Origin: Limnohabitans sp. T6-20
Lineage (GTDB): Bacteria; Pseudomonadota; Gammaproteobacteria; Burkholderiales; Burkholderiaceae_C
Length of the DNA stretch: 64,000 nt
Reading direction: 5' to 3'
Assembly (NCBI RefSeq): GCF_003063505.1
Contig: NZ_NERW01000003.1
Coordinates: 310,001-374,000, forward strand
This document shows positions 29,858 to 39,497 of this stretch, in pieces. A program made the translations under genes and the position numbers. The notes beneath the pieces were generated by a model. The model was not told where the DNA came from. It did not search any database and saw nothing but the letters and a program-made list of their open reading frames with translations. Positions within the stretch are counted from its first letter, which is position 1; every line of letters starts with the position of its first letter.

Positions 29858-32800
29858 TCAGCATGTTTTCACCTTTGCGTTCAGCATGTCGTCCAGACCA
29901 TCGAGCAGCGCCAACGGCGCAGGCAAGGTGCAGCAGCCACCCGCTGGTCCGTCGATGCCGCGCAAGAACAGGTACACCGCGCCGCCGAGCTGCTGCGCCG
30001 GGTTGTAGACACTTCCCAAGCGGGCGCGCAGCAGGCGGTGCAGCGCCAGCATGTAGAGCGCGGCCTGCACCTCGTAGCGGTGATGAGCCATGGCGGCATC
30101 GAGCGCCTGCGCGGTGTAGGCCGCATCATCGGCGCCCAGGTGGTTGGATTTGTAGTCGAGCACCCAGTAACGACCTTCATGCTCGAACACCAAGTCGGCA
30201 AAGCCCATCAGCATGCCGTGCAGTTGCGCGTCGGGCAGCTGCGGGCGACTCACACCCGGCAGCAGGTGCTGCTGACACAGGGCATCGACCTCGCGCGCAT
30301 GCAGCCGTTCCGCAGGCAACCAGAACTCCATCTCGGGCAGCAAAGCGCCCAAGGCGTTCAACGGCGCGTTCGGTCCACTCAAAGGCTGGGCGACCACGCG
30401 GCTGAGCCACTGCACCACGTCTTCGGCCTGGGCTTTGTAGCCTGCGTTCTCGCAACGCTGCTTGAGACGCAAGGCCTTTGGCTCATCGAGCGCAAAGCCG
30501 TCGGCTGCCAACCATTCGAACTGGTCGTGCAAGAAGTTACCGGCTGTGGGGCCTTTGGCAAAGGCGTGCCATGGCGCCAGAACGCCTGTGGCGGAGTTCG
30601 ACGCGGGCAGCACTGCCGCGTCTTCGGGCGGTTCGTCGTCGGCCGGGCGTGGTGTGGCCATGTGCAAACTGATTTGAGCCAGGGGTTGCGAAGACAGGTC
30701 TCGCGTCAAGCGCGAAAAGCTCGCGATCGTCCACGACTTATCGATACGCTCCGTGCAGTTCAGGGCTTCGCGCAGTGCGGTGGTTTGTGCGGTTTTATGC
30801 CAGAGTGTCAGCGGCACCACTTCGGCGGCGACCTCCAACTGCACAGACAAGTCCTGGCCTGCTTCACTCACCTTCAACTGTTGCAACTTACTCAACCAAT
30901 CTGAAGCTTCCAGTTCGTGTTCACCGCCCAGCAAATGGCCCGCAGCGCTGTGGTGGTTGACACAGGCCTTGCCATTGCCGCGCTTGACCGCACTCCAGCC
31001 CACCCACAGTGCATGGCGCGCACGCGTGAGCGCGACGTACCACAGGCGCAGGTCTTCGCGCAGGCGGTCGCGGTCGGCCACGCGGGTATCGTCTTTGTCA
31101 AAGTCCAGCGTCCAGTGGCGCTCGCCCTCGCCGTCATCGAGCTGCAGCACAGGCGTTTTGTGCGCTTCCATCATGCGATGGCTGTGCGCAAAGGGCAGGC
31201 ACACCACCGGGTACTCCAGGCCTTTGCTGGCGTGGATGGTGATGACCTTGACCAGGTCCTCGTCGCTCTCCAGCCGCACGGTTTGCTCTTCGCTGCCACT
31301 GGCGTTGCCCGACTGGGCTTCGTCGATCTGCTGAACCAGCCAGCGGATCAAGGCCTGCTCGCCGTCGAGCTGGCTGCTGGCCGCTTGCAGCAGCTCGGCC
31401 AGGTGCAGCACATTGGTCAAACGCCGCTCGCCATCCGGCTCACCGCGCCAGCGCCCAGCCAGCTGCAGCACATGCAGCGACTGGCGCAGCGTGGCCAGCA
31501 CGCCCTGGCTTTGCCAGGTCTGGTGCAGCTCGCGCATCTGCTCGGCGCGGGTGTCCAGCAGTTCGTCTTGTGTGGCCAGGTCGTACAGCTCGGCGAGCGA
31601 CAAACCCACCGTGCGCGTGCCCAAAGCGGCGCGCACACGGCGCATGTCTTGCGGCTCGGCCACGCCACGCAGCCACAGGCACAGGTCTTGCGCTTCGTCG
31701 CTGGCGAACACCGAGTCGCGGTCCGACAGGTAAACGGAAGCCACGCCGCGCACACGCAGCGCGTCGCGCACGGCGGCGGCCTCTTTACCCGTGCGCACCA
31801 GCACGGCGATGTCTTTGGGCTGCAAAGGCTTGTCGCCCTTGTGCTCATCGGCAAAGCGGGCTTGCGGATCGCTGAGCCAGGCCACGATCTGCTCGGCGCA
31901 CAGGGCCGACAAATGGGTCTGCGCGTCGCGTTGGCTGCGCAGGGTCGCGTCGTGGACCACGGTCATGGCGTTCACATCGCCCGCGCTCGTGCGGAAGACC
32001 TCATTGCGCCCCTTCGCGCCCACGGGCTGGAACGGCAGCGGGTCTTCATCGCCTTGGCGGTAACCAAAAGCGTCTTTCGGAATCTCAAACCAGCGGTTGA
32101 CCACATCGACCACCGCCTGGGTCGACCGGAAGTTGGTGCCCAGCACATGGTGGCGGCCAGCGGTGGCGCGGCGGGCGTCCAGGTAGCTGTGAATGTCCGC
32201 GCCCCGAAAACCGTAGATGGACTGCTTGGGATCGCCAATCAGCAGCAGCGCGGTCTCGGGCCGGTTCTCGGCCGTGCGGTAGATGCGGTCAAAGATGCGG
32301 AACTGCAGCGGCGAGGTGTCCTGAAACTCGTCGATCATCGCCACCGGAAACTGCTCACGCAGCCGCTGGGCCAGGCGCTCGCCCGAGGCGAGGTCGGCCA
32401 GCGCCACATCGAGGCGCTGCAGCATGTCGGCAAAGCCGAACAAGCCACTGCGCCGCTTGAGTTCGGCCATGCGCTGCATGACATGGATGCGGGCGTGCAG
32501 GCGGGCAGCCTGCGCGGGTTCGGGCAAGGCTTGCAAATCGACAAGAAGTTGCGCATACGCCTTACTCTCTGGCGGCAAATCCACAATGTCACCATCTTTT
32601 CGGCACTCCAGAAGTCCTTCAGGCGTAAATCTGGACCAACCATTGCCCATCGCGTCTTTCAGTGCCTTGAAATCTCCATCGCTTTGAGCCCAGGACTTGA
32701 GCACTTCGAGCCACTTTTCGGAACGCCCCACCTGCAGCAGGCTGCCATTCCAGCCATGTTTTTTGACGGCCAGCTGTGCTTTGATCCAGCCCAGCAGGTT

Positions 32801-33532
32801 GTCAGCCTTCTCGACCCAGCCCTGCTTGAGCGCGGCCAGCTTGGCTTCGCGATCGGCCAATGCCGCGCCGAACACCTGCGCCAGCGTGCCGGGGGCAGCA
32901 TCGGCCAAGGGCACAGCCATCAGGGCACGCATGTCCTTGTCGAGCGCGGGCACATCACGCCAAACGCGCTGCACCTGTGCCACCAACGGCGTGGCCATGG
33001 GGTAGAGCTGCTGACGCCAATAGTCCTGGACGGCTTCGAGGCGCAGGGCGGCTTCGTCACCGACCAGGTTTTCTTCAAACAGGCTGCCGCTGTCGAAAGC
33101 GTGTTCGCGCAGCATGCGCTGGCACCAGGCGTCGATGGTGTAGACGGCCGCGTCGTCCATGGCCTGCGCGGCCAGCGCCAGGCGGTGGGCCGCTTGTTCG
33201 CGGGGCTCGCCTTCGGGATACTCTTCTTTGACTTGCTTCAGGAACGCGTCATCGGTTTCGGCAATCCCTCTGAACACCTGCGCGGCCTCGGTCAGCCGGG
33301 CACGGATGCGGTCCGACAGTTCACGCGTGGCGGCGCGGGTGAAGGTCATCACCAGCACGTCTTGCGGCAGCATGGGGCGCTCGGGTGCGGTGCCATCGCT
33401 GCCGTGACCCAGCACCAGGCGCACATAGAGCGCGGCAATCGTCCAGGTCTTGCCCGTGCCTGCGCTCGCCTCGATCAGGTGACTGCCGCGCAGGGGGAAG
33501 GTGTGCGCGTTGAGGGCGTGGGGGGTGCTCAT
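29858..33532 (-). CDS. recB: Exodeoxyribonuclease V subunit RecB (helicase-nuclease)
   Basis: A 1,224-residue UvrD-family 3'-5' helicase fused to a C-terminal nuclease. Walker A ASAGTGKT is at residues 22-29. Helicase motifs include FGFADMLQRLD, AMIDEFQDTSPLQ and VITIHASKGLEYPVV. The nuclease active site is WVLDYKSNHLG, with the catalytic Asp and Lys about 99 residues from the end. It cuts and unwinds DNA ends and loads RecA after Chi recognition. The ATG at 33532 overlaps the recC stop (ATGA). Confidence 0.97.
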   Translation of the reverse strand: MSTPHALNAHTFPLRGSHLIEASAGTGKTWTIAALYVRLVLGHGSDGTAPERPMLPQDVLVMTFTRAATRELSDRIRARLTEAAQVFRGIAETDDAFLKQVKEEYPEGEPREQAAHRLALAAQAMDDAAVYTIDAWCQRMLREHAFDSGSLFEENLVGDEAALRLEAVQDYWRQQLYPMATPLVAQVQRVWRDVPALDKDMRALMAVPLADAAPGTLAQVFGAALADREAKLAALKQGWVEKADNLLGWIKAQLAVKKHGWNGSLLQVGRSEKWLEVLKSWAQSDGDFKALKDAMGNGWSRFTPEGLLECRKDGDIVDLPPESKAYAQLLVDLQALPEPAQAARLHARIHVMQRMAELKRRSGLFGFADMLQRLDVALADLASGERLAQRLREQFPVAMIDEFQDTSPLQFRIFDRIYRTAENRPETALLLIGDPKQSIYGFRGADIHSYLDARRATAGRHHVLGTNFRSTQAVVDVVNRWFEIPKDAFGYRQGDEDPLPFQPVGAKGRNEVFRTSAGDVNAMTVVHDATLRSQRDAQTHLSALCAEQIVAWLSDPQARFADEHKGDKPLQPKDIAVLVRTGKEAAAVRDALRVRGVASVYLSDRDSVFASDEAQDLCLWLRGVAEPQDMRRVRAALGTRTVGLSLAELYDLATQDELLDTRAEQMRELHQTWQSQGVLATLRQSLHVLQLAGRWRGEPDGERRLTNVLHLAELLQAASSQLDGEQALIRWLVQQIDEAQSGNASGSEEQTVRLESDEDLVKVITIHASKGLEYPVVCLPFAHSHRMMEAHKTPVLQLDDGEGERHWTLDFDKDDTRVADRDRLREDLRLWYVALTRARHALWVGWSAVKRGNGKACVNHHSAAGHLLGGEHELEASDWLSKLQQLKVSEAGQDLSVQLEVAAEVVPLTLWHKTAQTTALREALNCTERIDKSWTIASFSRLTRDLSSQPLAQISLHMATPRPADDEPPEDAAVLPASNSATGVLAPWHAFAKGPTAGNFLHDQFEWLAADGFALDEPKALRLKQRCENAGYKAQAEDVVQWLSRVVAQPLSGPNAPLNALGALLPEMEFWLPAERLHAREVDALCQQHLLPGVSRPQLPDAQLHGMLMGFADLVFEHEGRYWVLDYKSNHLGADDAAYTAQALDAAMAHHRYEVQAALYMLALHRLLRARLGSVYNPAQQLGGAVYLFLRGIDGPAGGCCTLPAPLALLDGLDDMLNAKVKTC

Positions 33533-36500
33533 GCCAGCTCTCCCATTTCGTCGCTGCTGTCGTCTTCGGGCGCATCGGGCAGCAGCTCGATGCCGATCTG
33601 CTCTGCCCAGGCTTTCAAAGGCGCGTACACCGTTTGTGCCAAGCGCTCGAACTCGCCCGTGGCCAGCAGGTCCTCCACTGTGGGGTAGGTGCGGGCCAGC
33701 GCCGGATCTTTGCCCTTCTCGCCGCTTTTGAACTCGCTGCCTTCGTAGGCATCGGCCAGCGCGTTGAGGTTCTCTTTGTCTTTGAGCCACTGCAAGGCCA
33801 CACCCGGCGGCAGGGGCAGCGGCCAGCGCATGCCTTCGGTCCAGGTGGTCAGCAGTTCGGTCAATTGGGCACGCGCCGCTTCGGGCTCCTGCTCGGGCAC
33901 GCGCAGCACGGCGTTGCGCCCCACCACCACGCATGGGAAGGGCTGATCCATCGCAGCAGCGGCGAGCGACAGCAGCCAGATGTCGATCAGTTTGTCGGCA
34001 TAGGCCAAGGGCTTTTTGGTCTTGAAGCTGGCCAGGTCGTTGGCACGCAGGTGCAGGGACAAGTGCCCGCCCTCACCTGTAAGCACATCGCCCAGCGCGT
34101 CTTGCAGGGCGACCTCTGCATGCGCCATGTCGACCAACACGCGTTCAGCGGCATGGGGGTAAGGCCCGCGCTCGCGCAAGGCGGCGTCCAGCATGGCTTG
34201 CAGACGGGCGCTGAGTTTTTGCGCCTCCAGCGTGCCCACACCCGCCAGCGGCAAAGCCCCGGCTTGGCGCAGGCGCTGCACCACCTGCTGCACGTGTGTG
34301 GGCAGTGCGTCGGCATTCAGTTCGGTGGGCACATGCTGCAGTTCGTGGTCAATCAACTGGTACAAGTCCAACCCGCCCAAACCAAACAGTTCTTCGTCGT
34401 GCAGCACGCTGCGCTCGTCGTCCAGATGCACCTGCAGTCGCTCTCGGAAAAACGCGCCGACCGGCTTGCGCAGGAAGCGCGCCAGTTGCAGCAAGGTGAT
34501 GACGGGTACGCCGTTGGCGGATTCCAATACAGGCAACAAGCCTGCATAAGCTGTGGGAGCGAGCCCCTGCTCGCGAATGTATCCAGGGGCCACTGAAGTC
34601 ATCGTTTCGGCCGCAGGGGCAGCCTCCCACAAAAGCCCCACCTGCGCTGCACGCCACTCTTTGGCATAGGTCTGCACACCACTGCCTTCTTCAAAATAAG
34701 CACGGCTGAAGGGTTGCAGCGGGTGCACGGTGGTCAGGTGCTTGGCCGTGTCCTTGCCCCAAAGCAGGTCGATCTCGTCGCGCAGTTGCGAGACCAGCAC
34801 CGAGGGTGGTTGCTCGCTGTTGTCGCGCACGCTGCGTCCGCTCCAGCTGACATAGAGCACTTGGCGCGCTGAAAGCAAAGCTTCGAGCATGAGCTGGCGG
34901 TCGTCATCGCGGCGCGAGCGGTCGCCGGGGCGGGTCATGCCGGGCAAGCCCATCAGGTCAAAGTCGGCACGCGGGCTGCGGCGCGGGTAGTCGCCGTCGT
35001 TCATGCCCAGCAGGCACACCGCCTTGAACGGGATCGCCCGCATCGGCATGAGCGTGCAAAACGTCACGCCGCCTGCGCGAAAGCGTTGCTCCAAGCGCGG
35101 CGTTTTGAGCGCTTCGAGCCAGGCCGAGCGCGCCACGGCCAGCGGCACGGCTTCTGCAAAACCCGCCTCAGCGCTGGCGCGCACCCAGTCGTTCAGCGCC
35201 TGGTCTAGCGCAGACAGCGCGTTGCGGTCGTTGTCGTCACGCGGCTTGAACATCGCGGCCAGCAAGGCGCGGCCACGCTCAGCCCATTGCGCGGACGTGG
35301 CGTCTTGCGTGGCGGTTTGCCACCAGTCGATCAGCGCTTGCAACAGGTGCGCCAGCGACCCGGCCAGCTCGGCGTCGAGCCCACCGACCTCGGGGTATGG
35401 GGTGGCCCCGGGGGCGTCAGCCCCCACAGCATCGGCACTCACAGGGTCGGCACCGCAGGCGTAACCCATGAGCATGCGCTGCACGCCAAACAGCGCCGAG
35501 TTGTCGTCGCCGCACACCCCCAGGCCCAAGCCTGCGCGGTGCTGAGCCGACAGGCCCCAGCGGATGCCCGAGCCCGCCATCCAGCGCGTCAGCGTGGGCA
35601 AGCCCTCTTCGCTCAGACCAAAGCGAGCAGCGAGCGCGGGCACTTCGAGCAGCTCGACCAGCTCGCTCATGCGGCTGCGCTGCTGAGGCAAGGCCAGCAA
35701 CCACTCGACCGCATGGATGAGTGGGCTGATGGCCTGCGCGCCCAGGTCGGCAATGTCAAACGGGATGTACCGTGTATCGCTGCGCTTGTACTGGCCAAAC
35801 ACAGCACGGATGGCCGGGGCCATGGTTTCGATGTCGGGCACCATGACCACCACGTCGCGGGGTGACACAGGCTGATCTCCCGGCGGGGTGTGAAACCACT
35901 GCAGCAGCTGGTCGTGCAGCACCTCCAGCTCACGCACCGGGCTGTGCGCGATTTTGAAAACAAGCGACTGCTCGCCCGCTGCCAGTGGCTGAGGCGCAGC
36001 ACCACCACTCGATGGCTCCAGGTCGCGGATGCGCCGCTGCAACTGCGCCAGCAAACGCGTGCCGTCTTCGCCGGGCACATCGTCAAAAAAGTCCAGACGC
36101 GGCCACTGCGTGAGTTGCTGGGCCACTTGCAGATCGTCAAAGGCGTCGAGCTGGCGGATGAAGTCCCGGCCCTGCCGCCCCCAAGCGGCCAGCAGCGTGG
36201 GCGCGTGCAGGTGCATCTGCGCCAGCGGCAAACCGGCCAAAGCCTGGCCCCTGTAGGCGTGACGACGTCGCTCGGCCTGCAGCCATTCACGCCCGTCGAT
36301 GATGTCGCCCCAGTGGTACTGACACGGGTTGGGCACGGCCAGCATCACCTGGCTGTGCGCGGCCAAGGCCGCCAGCATCTCCAGCAGTTGGCCCGGCATG
36401 TGGCTCATACCAAACACCGACACGCGCCGCGCCACCGGGCTAGCCAATGGCTGCCCCGACTGCAGGTGCGCCAAGGCCCGTGCATGCAGCGCCGGGCGAG

Positions 36501-37095
36501 TGGCCTCGCGCTGTTTGTCATCCAGCGTGGCCAGCACACGCCGCCACAGTTCGGCCTGCCAGAGTTGGTCTTCGGCCAGCTCGTCCGAACCTGCGGCCTT
36601 GCGCAAGACATTACGTCCAGCAGCCCAGTCTTGCAGCCAGTCGGGGCGGTAAATTTGGTATTGGTCAAACAAATCGGCCAGGCGGCTGGCCAGTTGCAGC
36701 AGGCGGTCGGGCTCGTCACCTCTCAAAAAACCCGCCACAGGCTTGAACACCGGGTCATTGAGGCAAATGGGCAACAAGGCCATCAGCCGCCAAGTCATGG
36801 GCAGTTTGTCGAGCGGCGAGTCGGGCGGCACGTTGTGAGGGCCCAGTACCTGCCGGTAGGTGCGCCACAAAAAGCGCGAAGGCAGCTCCACCCGCGTGGC
36901 CGCGCAGACGCCGCCTTGGCGTGCCAGTTCGATCTTGATCCACTCGGCCATGCCGTTGCTTTGCACCAGCACCACTTCGCTCTCCAGCGCGTGCAGCGGG
37001 CGCGCACGCAGCCAGCCCGTGAGGGTGTCGGCCAGCACCTCGGAGCGGTGGCTGTGCAGGGCGACGAAGCCAGGGGCGATGGGTGAAATGGTCAT
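33529..37095 (-). CDS. recC: Exodeoxyribonuclease V subunit RecC
   Basis: 1,188 residues. RecC carries the Chi-recognition tunnel and an inactivated helicase/nuclease fold. Family blocks include LHSHRSEVLADTLTGWL near the N-terminus, VFGMSHMPGQLLEML, DVVVMVPDIETMAPAI and PFKAVCLLGMNDGDYPR. The ATG at 37095 gives the normal N-terminus; an in-frame extension to 37224 has no similarity. Residues about 822-848 (AAPAAETM ... GYIREQGLAPTA) are encoded by a complete inverted pair of palindromic repeats, an in-frame insertion unlike the rest of the protein. Confidence 0.95.
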   Translation of the reverse strand: MTISPIAPGFVALHSHRSEVLADTLTGWLRARPLHALESEVVLVQSNGMAEWIKIELARQGGVCAATRVELPSRFLWRTYRQVLGPHNVPPDSPLDKLPMTWRLMALLPICLNDPVFKPVAGFLRGDEPDRLLQLASRLADLFDQYQIYRPDWLQDWAAGRNVLRKAAGSDELAEDQLWQAELWRRVLATLDDKQREATRPALHARALAHLQSGQPLASPVARRVSVFGMSHMPGQLLEMLAALAAHSQVMLAVPNPCQYHWGDIIDGREWLQAERRRHAYRGQALAGLPLAQMHLHAPTLLAAWGRQGRDFIRQLDAFDDLQVAQQLTQWPRLDFFDDVPGEDGTRLLAQLQRRIRDLEPSSGGAAPQPLAAGEQSLVFKIAHSPVRELEVLHDQLLQWFHTPPGDQPVSPRDVVVMVPDIETMAPAIRAVFGQYKRSDTRYIPFDIADLGAQAISPLIHAVEWLLALPQQRSRMSELVELLEVPALAARFGLSEEGLPTLTRWMAGSGIRWGLSAQHRAGLGLGVCGDDNSALFGVQRMLMGYACGADPVSADAVGADAPGATPYPEVGGLDAELAGSLAHLLQALIDWWQTATQDATSAQWAERGRALLAAMFKPRDDNDRNALSALDQALNDWVRASAEAGFAEAVPLAVARSAWLEALKTPRLEQRFRAGGVTFCTLMPMRAIPFKAVCLLGMNDGDYPRRSPRADFDLMGLPGMTRPGDRSRRDDDRQLMLEALLSARQVLYVSWSGRSVRDNSEQPPSVLVSQLRDEIDLLWGKDTAKHLTTVHPLQPFSRAYFEEGSGVQTYAKEWRAAQVGLLWEAAPAAETMTSVAPGYIREQGLAPTAYAGLLPVLESANGVPVITLLQLARFLRKPVGAFFRERLQVHLDDERSVLHDEELFGLGGLDLYQLIDHELQHVPTELNADALPTHVQQVVQRLRQAGALPLAGVGTLEAQKLSARLQAMLDAALRERGPYPHAAERVLVDMAHAEVALQDALGDVLTGEGGHLSLHLRANDLASFKTKKPLAYADKLIDIWLLSLAAAAMDQPFPCVVVGRNAVLRVPEQEPEAARAQLTELLTTWTEGMRWPLPLPPGVALQWLKDKENLNALADAYEGSEFKSGEKGKDPALARTYPTVEDLLATGEFERLAQTVYAPLKAWAEQIGIELLPDAPEDDSSDEMGELA
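34552..34631. repeat. REPIN-like element (80 bp) inserted in frame in recC
   Basis: The left unit on the plus strand is GTGGGA-GCGAGC-ccct-GCTCGC-GAATG. The right unit, read on the minus strand, is GTGGGA-GGCTGC-ccct-GCGGCC-GAAA. The ends TGTGGGAG and CTCCCACA are inverted repeats. No stop codon arises in the RecC frame. Confidence 0.88.
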
Positions 37096-37432
37096 GCGGT
37101 GTTGTTCTAGGCAAGCGCCCGGCCAAACAAGCCTGAAACAGGCGCAAAGCCAGAGCGCGAAGCAACAAGAATAGCCGCAAAACAGGTGCACATGAGCCCA
37201 GCGGACAAGCGCGCTGCAGGCCACTGGACTGCTGCTTTTTTAGGCACATGTCGCCACACCAACAGGCATGCGCCTTGGCAAGCTTGTTCATGGACTTATC
37301 CACAGCTTTGGGCACGGTGTTTGGGGGCAAATTTCGGTCCACAATGGACGCGTTCCCGGCAAAATGCGCCAAAAGTGCACCGCTTGCATCCATTTAAATT
37401 TCAGACTATTTTTTACTTTGCCTGAGCCCGCC
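37096..37432. other. 337-bp divergent intergenic region, recC / beta-flower gene
   Basis: This should hold both promoters. I see one perfect DnaA-box-like sequence TTATCCACA at 37296-37304 and an A/T-rich stretch at 37390-37420 just before the secreted-protein ATG. An open frame at 37186-37425 on the plus strand has no protein-like features. No RNA gene is recognised. Confidence 0.5.
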
Positions 37433-37834
37433 ATGAAAAAATCGATCCAACTCACTGCAGCTTTGCTTCTTTTTGTTTTGCTCTTGCCGGCTGCCTTTGC
37501 CCAACGCATGTACGACGGCAGTGGCAGCCCCATAGGGCGCGTGGATGGTGAGCGTTATTACAACGCCTCTGGCCAACCGATTGGCCGCGTGGACGGCGAG
37601 CGGGTCTATGACGGATCGGGTCGGCCGCTGGGACGCATTGATGGTGATCGGGTTTACAACGCTTCGGGCAGCCCGATAGGTCGCATCGATGGCGACCGCC
37701 TTTACAGTGCCTCGGGCTCTCCCATGGGCCGCATGGATGGCGAACGACTCTACGATGGGTCTGGTCGTCCGATCGGCCGTGCGGATGGCCTGCGGCGCAT
37801 GCAGATGGTCGTGTTCTTTTATTTCTTCATGTGA
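37433..37834 (+). CDS. Secreted six-repeat protein of 5-fold beta-flower type
   Basis: 133 residues. Residues 1-24 are a signal peptide ending AFAQ. Residues 26-121 are six exact 16-residue units of the pattern [MYVL]Y[DNS][GA]SG-P-GR-DG-R (for example VYDGSGRPLGRIDGDR). The C-terminal 12 residues are hydrophobic and aromatic (MQMVVFFYFFM). The unit pattern YD..GR.IGRI.G matches proteins annotated as 5-fold beta-flower, known mainly from Bacteroidota. Here there are six units, not five, and an odd hydrophobic end. Function is unknown; it is secreted or outer-membrane associated by inference. Confidence 0.75.
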   Translation: MKKSIQLTAALLLFVLLLPAAFAQRMYDGSGSPIGRVDGERYYNASGQPIGRVDGERVYDGSGRPLGRIDGDRVYNASGSPIGRIDGDRLYSASGSPMGRMDGERLYDGSGRPIGRADGLRRMQMVVFFYFFM

Positions 37835-37898
37835 GCACTCCGGGGGCTTTGTCATGCGAATGACTGGCCCCGCGCCTGCCTGGCCTTAAAGTGCCCTC

Positions 37899-38534
37899 AT
37901 GATGCATTTTTACGAACCCCACTTGGGCCACGGCCTCAAACACGACCCGTTCAATTCGATCGTGGGTCCCCGCCCCATTGGCTGGGTGTCGAGCCGCAGC
38001 GCCAGCGGGGTGTTGAATCTGGCACCCTACAGTTTCTTCAGCGCCTTCAATTACGTGCCGCCAGTCATTGGTTTTTCGAGCATCGGGCGCAAGGATTCGC
38101 TCAACAACATCGAAGCCACGGGCGAATTTGTCTGGAACCTGGTCACGCGTGAGCTGGCCGAGGTGATGAACCAGACCTGCGAGGCGGTACCGCCCGAGGT
38201 GAGCGAATTCGACCTGGCGGGCCTGACGCCCGAGCCTTCGCGCATCGTGGGCGTGCCACGTGTGGCGCAAAGCCCGGTGAGCTTTGAATGCCGCTGCACG
38301 CAAATCCTGCAGCTCGAAGACCTGGATGGCAAAAAGATCGAAACCTGGATGATTTTTGGCCAAGTGGTGGGTATCCACATCGACCAGCGTTTGGTACCCG
38401 ACGGGGTGTATGACACGGCCCGTGCGGGGCACATTTTGCGCGGCGGCGGCCCGGCCGATTACTTCACCATCGGACCAGAACAGTTGTTCAAGATGTACCG
38501 CCCCGAAAGCGGTGCACGCGACCTGCCCAAATAA
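37899..38534 (+). CDS. Flavin reductase-like, FMN-binding split-barrel protein
   Basis: 211 residues. The flavin reductase-like domain covers nearly the whole chain. PFNSIVGPRPIGWVSSRS and NLAPYSFFSAFNYVPPVIGFSS are the FMN/substrate blocks of this family. Such proteins reduce or bind flavin for oxygenases, or act alone. The first two codons are both ATG (37899 or 37902). It precedes an SDR and a cyclase gene on the same strand, but a 152-bp gap leaves co-transcription uncertain. Confidence 0.85.
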   Translation: MMHFYEPHLGHGLKHDPFNSIVGPRPIGWVSSRSASGVLNLAPYSFFSAFNYVPPVIGFSSIGRKDSLNNIEATGEFVWNLVTRELAEVMNQTCEAVPPEVSEFDLAGLTPEPSRIVGVPRVAQSPVSFECRCTQILQLEDLDGKKIETWMIFGQVVGIHIDQRLVPDGVYDTARAGHILRGGGPADYFTIGPEQLFKMYRPESGARDLPK

Positions 38535-38686
38535 GGGTTTGCAGGTTCGAACGCCAGACTTGAGGCAAGGCTAGCGGGTGTCACCTGAGGCGCAGGCCAG
38601 TCGGCAGAGGCTGCTTTAATTTGGCCATCGGCCATACACACCCACCTTTCGGCTGTTGGCCTCAACCCCGAACTCAGGACAAACAC

Positions 38687-39454
38687 ATGGCCCACCCACT
38701 CACAGGACAAGTCGCATGGATCACCGGCGGCGGCAGTGGCATTGGGCTGGCTGGCGCGATGGCGCTGGCCAAGGCCGGGGCCAATGTGGTGATTTCGGGC
38801 CGCAACGCCGCCACCAACAACAGTGCTTTGGCCTCTTTGCAGGCCCTGGGCAGTGCAGAGGCTTTGCTGCTGGATGTCGCCGACAAACACGCTGTCAAGG
38901 CGGCTGCGCAGCAGATCCTCGATCGCCATGGCCGCATCGACATCCTGGTGACCAGCGCGGGCACCAATGCCACGCAGCGCAACTTCGACGTGGTCACGCC
39001 CGAGGCCTGGGACGATGTGGTGGCCATCAACTTATCGGGCCTGTTTTATTGCGTGCACGCGGTTCTGCCTGCCATGCGCCGGCAGCAAAGCGGCTTGATC
39101 ATCAACGTGTCTTCGTGGGCAGGGCTTTACGCGTCCAAGCTCACCGGTCCGGCTTACAACGCCACCAAACGCGCCGTGCTGGCCCTGACCGAATCCATCA
39201 ACATGGAAGAGTGCACGCATGGCATCCGCGCCACGTCGCTCTTGCCCGGCGAAGTGGCCACGCCCATTCTGGACAAACGTCCCGTGCCGCCTTCTGCCGA
39301 GCAGCGCGAATTGATGGTGCAAGCCGAGGACATGGGTCAGGCCATCTTGTTTGTGGCGCAAATGCCTGAGCGCACCTGCATCAACGAGTTGGTCATCTCC
39401 CCTACCTTCAACCGCTTTTACACAGGCGGGCTGGAGACGCCTGCCCAGCGTTGA
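38687..39454 (+). CDS. Short-chain dehydrogenase/reductase (SDR)
   Basis: 255 residues with the classical SDR plan: TGGGSGIG cofactor motif at about residues 12-19, NVSSW catalytic Ser block, YNATK catalytic Tyr/Lys and PGEVATPI after it. It is NAD(P)-dependent; the substrate is unknown. The ATG at 38687 has AGGA upstream, and the in-frame ATG at 38621 has no similarity ahead of it. The gene is followed after 43 bp by a cyclase-family hydrolase, so the pair probably acts on a small organic acid or amide. Confidence 0.88.
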   Translation: MAHPLTGQVAWITGGGSGIGLAGAMALAKAGANVVISGRNAATNNSALASLQALGSAEALLLDVADKHAVKAAAQQILDRHGRIDILVTSAGTNATQRNFDVVTPEAWDDVVAINLSGLFYCVHAVLPAMRRQQSGLIINVSSWAGLYASKLTGPAYNATKRAVLALTESINMEECTHGIRATSLLPGEVATPILDKRPVPPSAEQRELMVQAEDMGQAILFVAQMPERTCINELVISPTFNRFYTGGLETPAQR

Positions 39455-39497
39455 ACGCTCAAGTTACAGACATTGGCCATCATCACAGGAGTCCTGC

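Noticed and set aside
30917-33688. 923-residue plus-strand frame opposite recB
   Set aside because: Lies wholly over recB, which has clear helicase and nuclease motifs; the antisense product has no domain.
37186-37425. 79-residue plus-strand frame before the beta-flower gene
   Set aside because: No ribosome binding site, no homology, Cys/Trp/Arg-rich random composition.
37510-37800. Tandem 48-bp repeats as a CRISPR array
   Set aside because: The repeats are in frame and encode 16-residue protein units without unique spacers.
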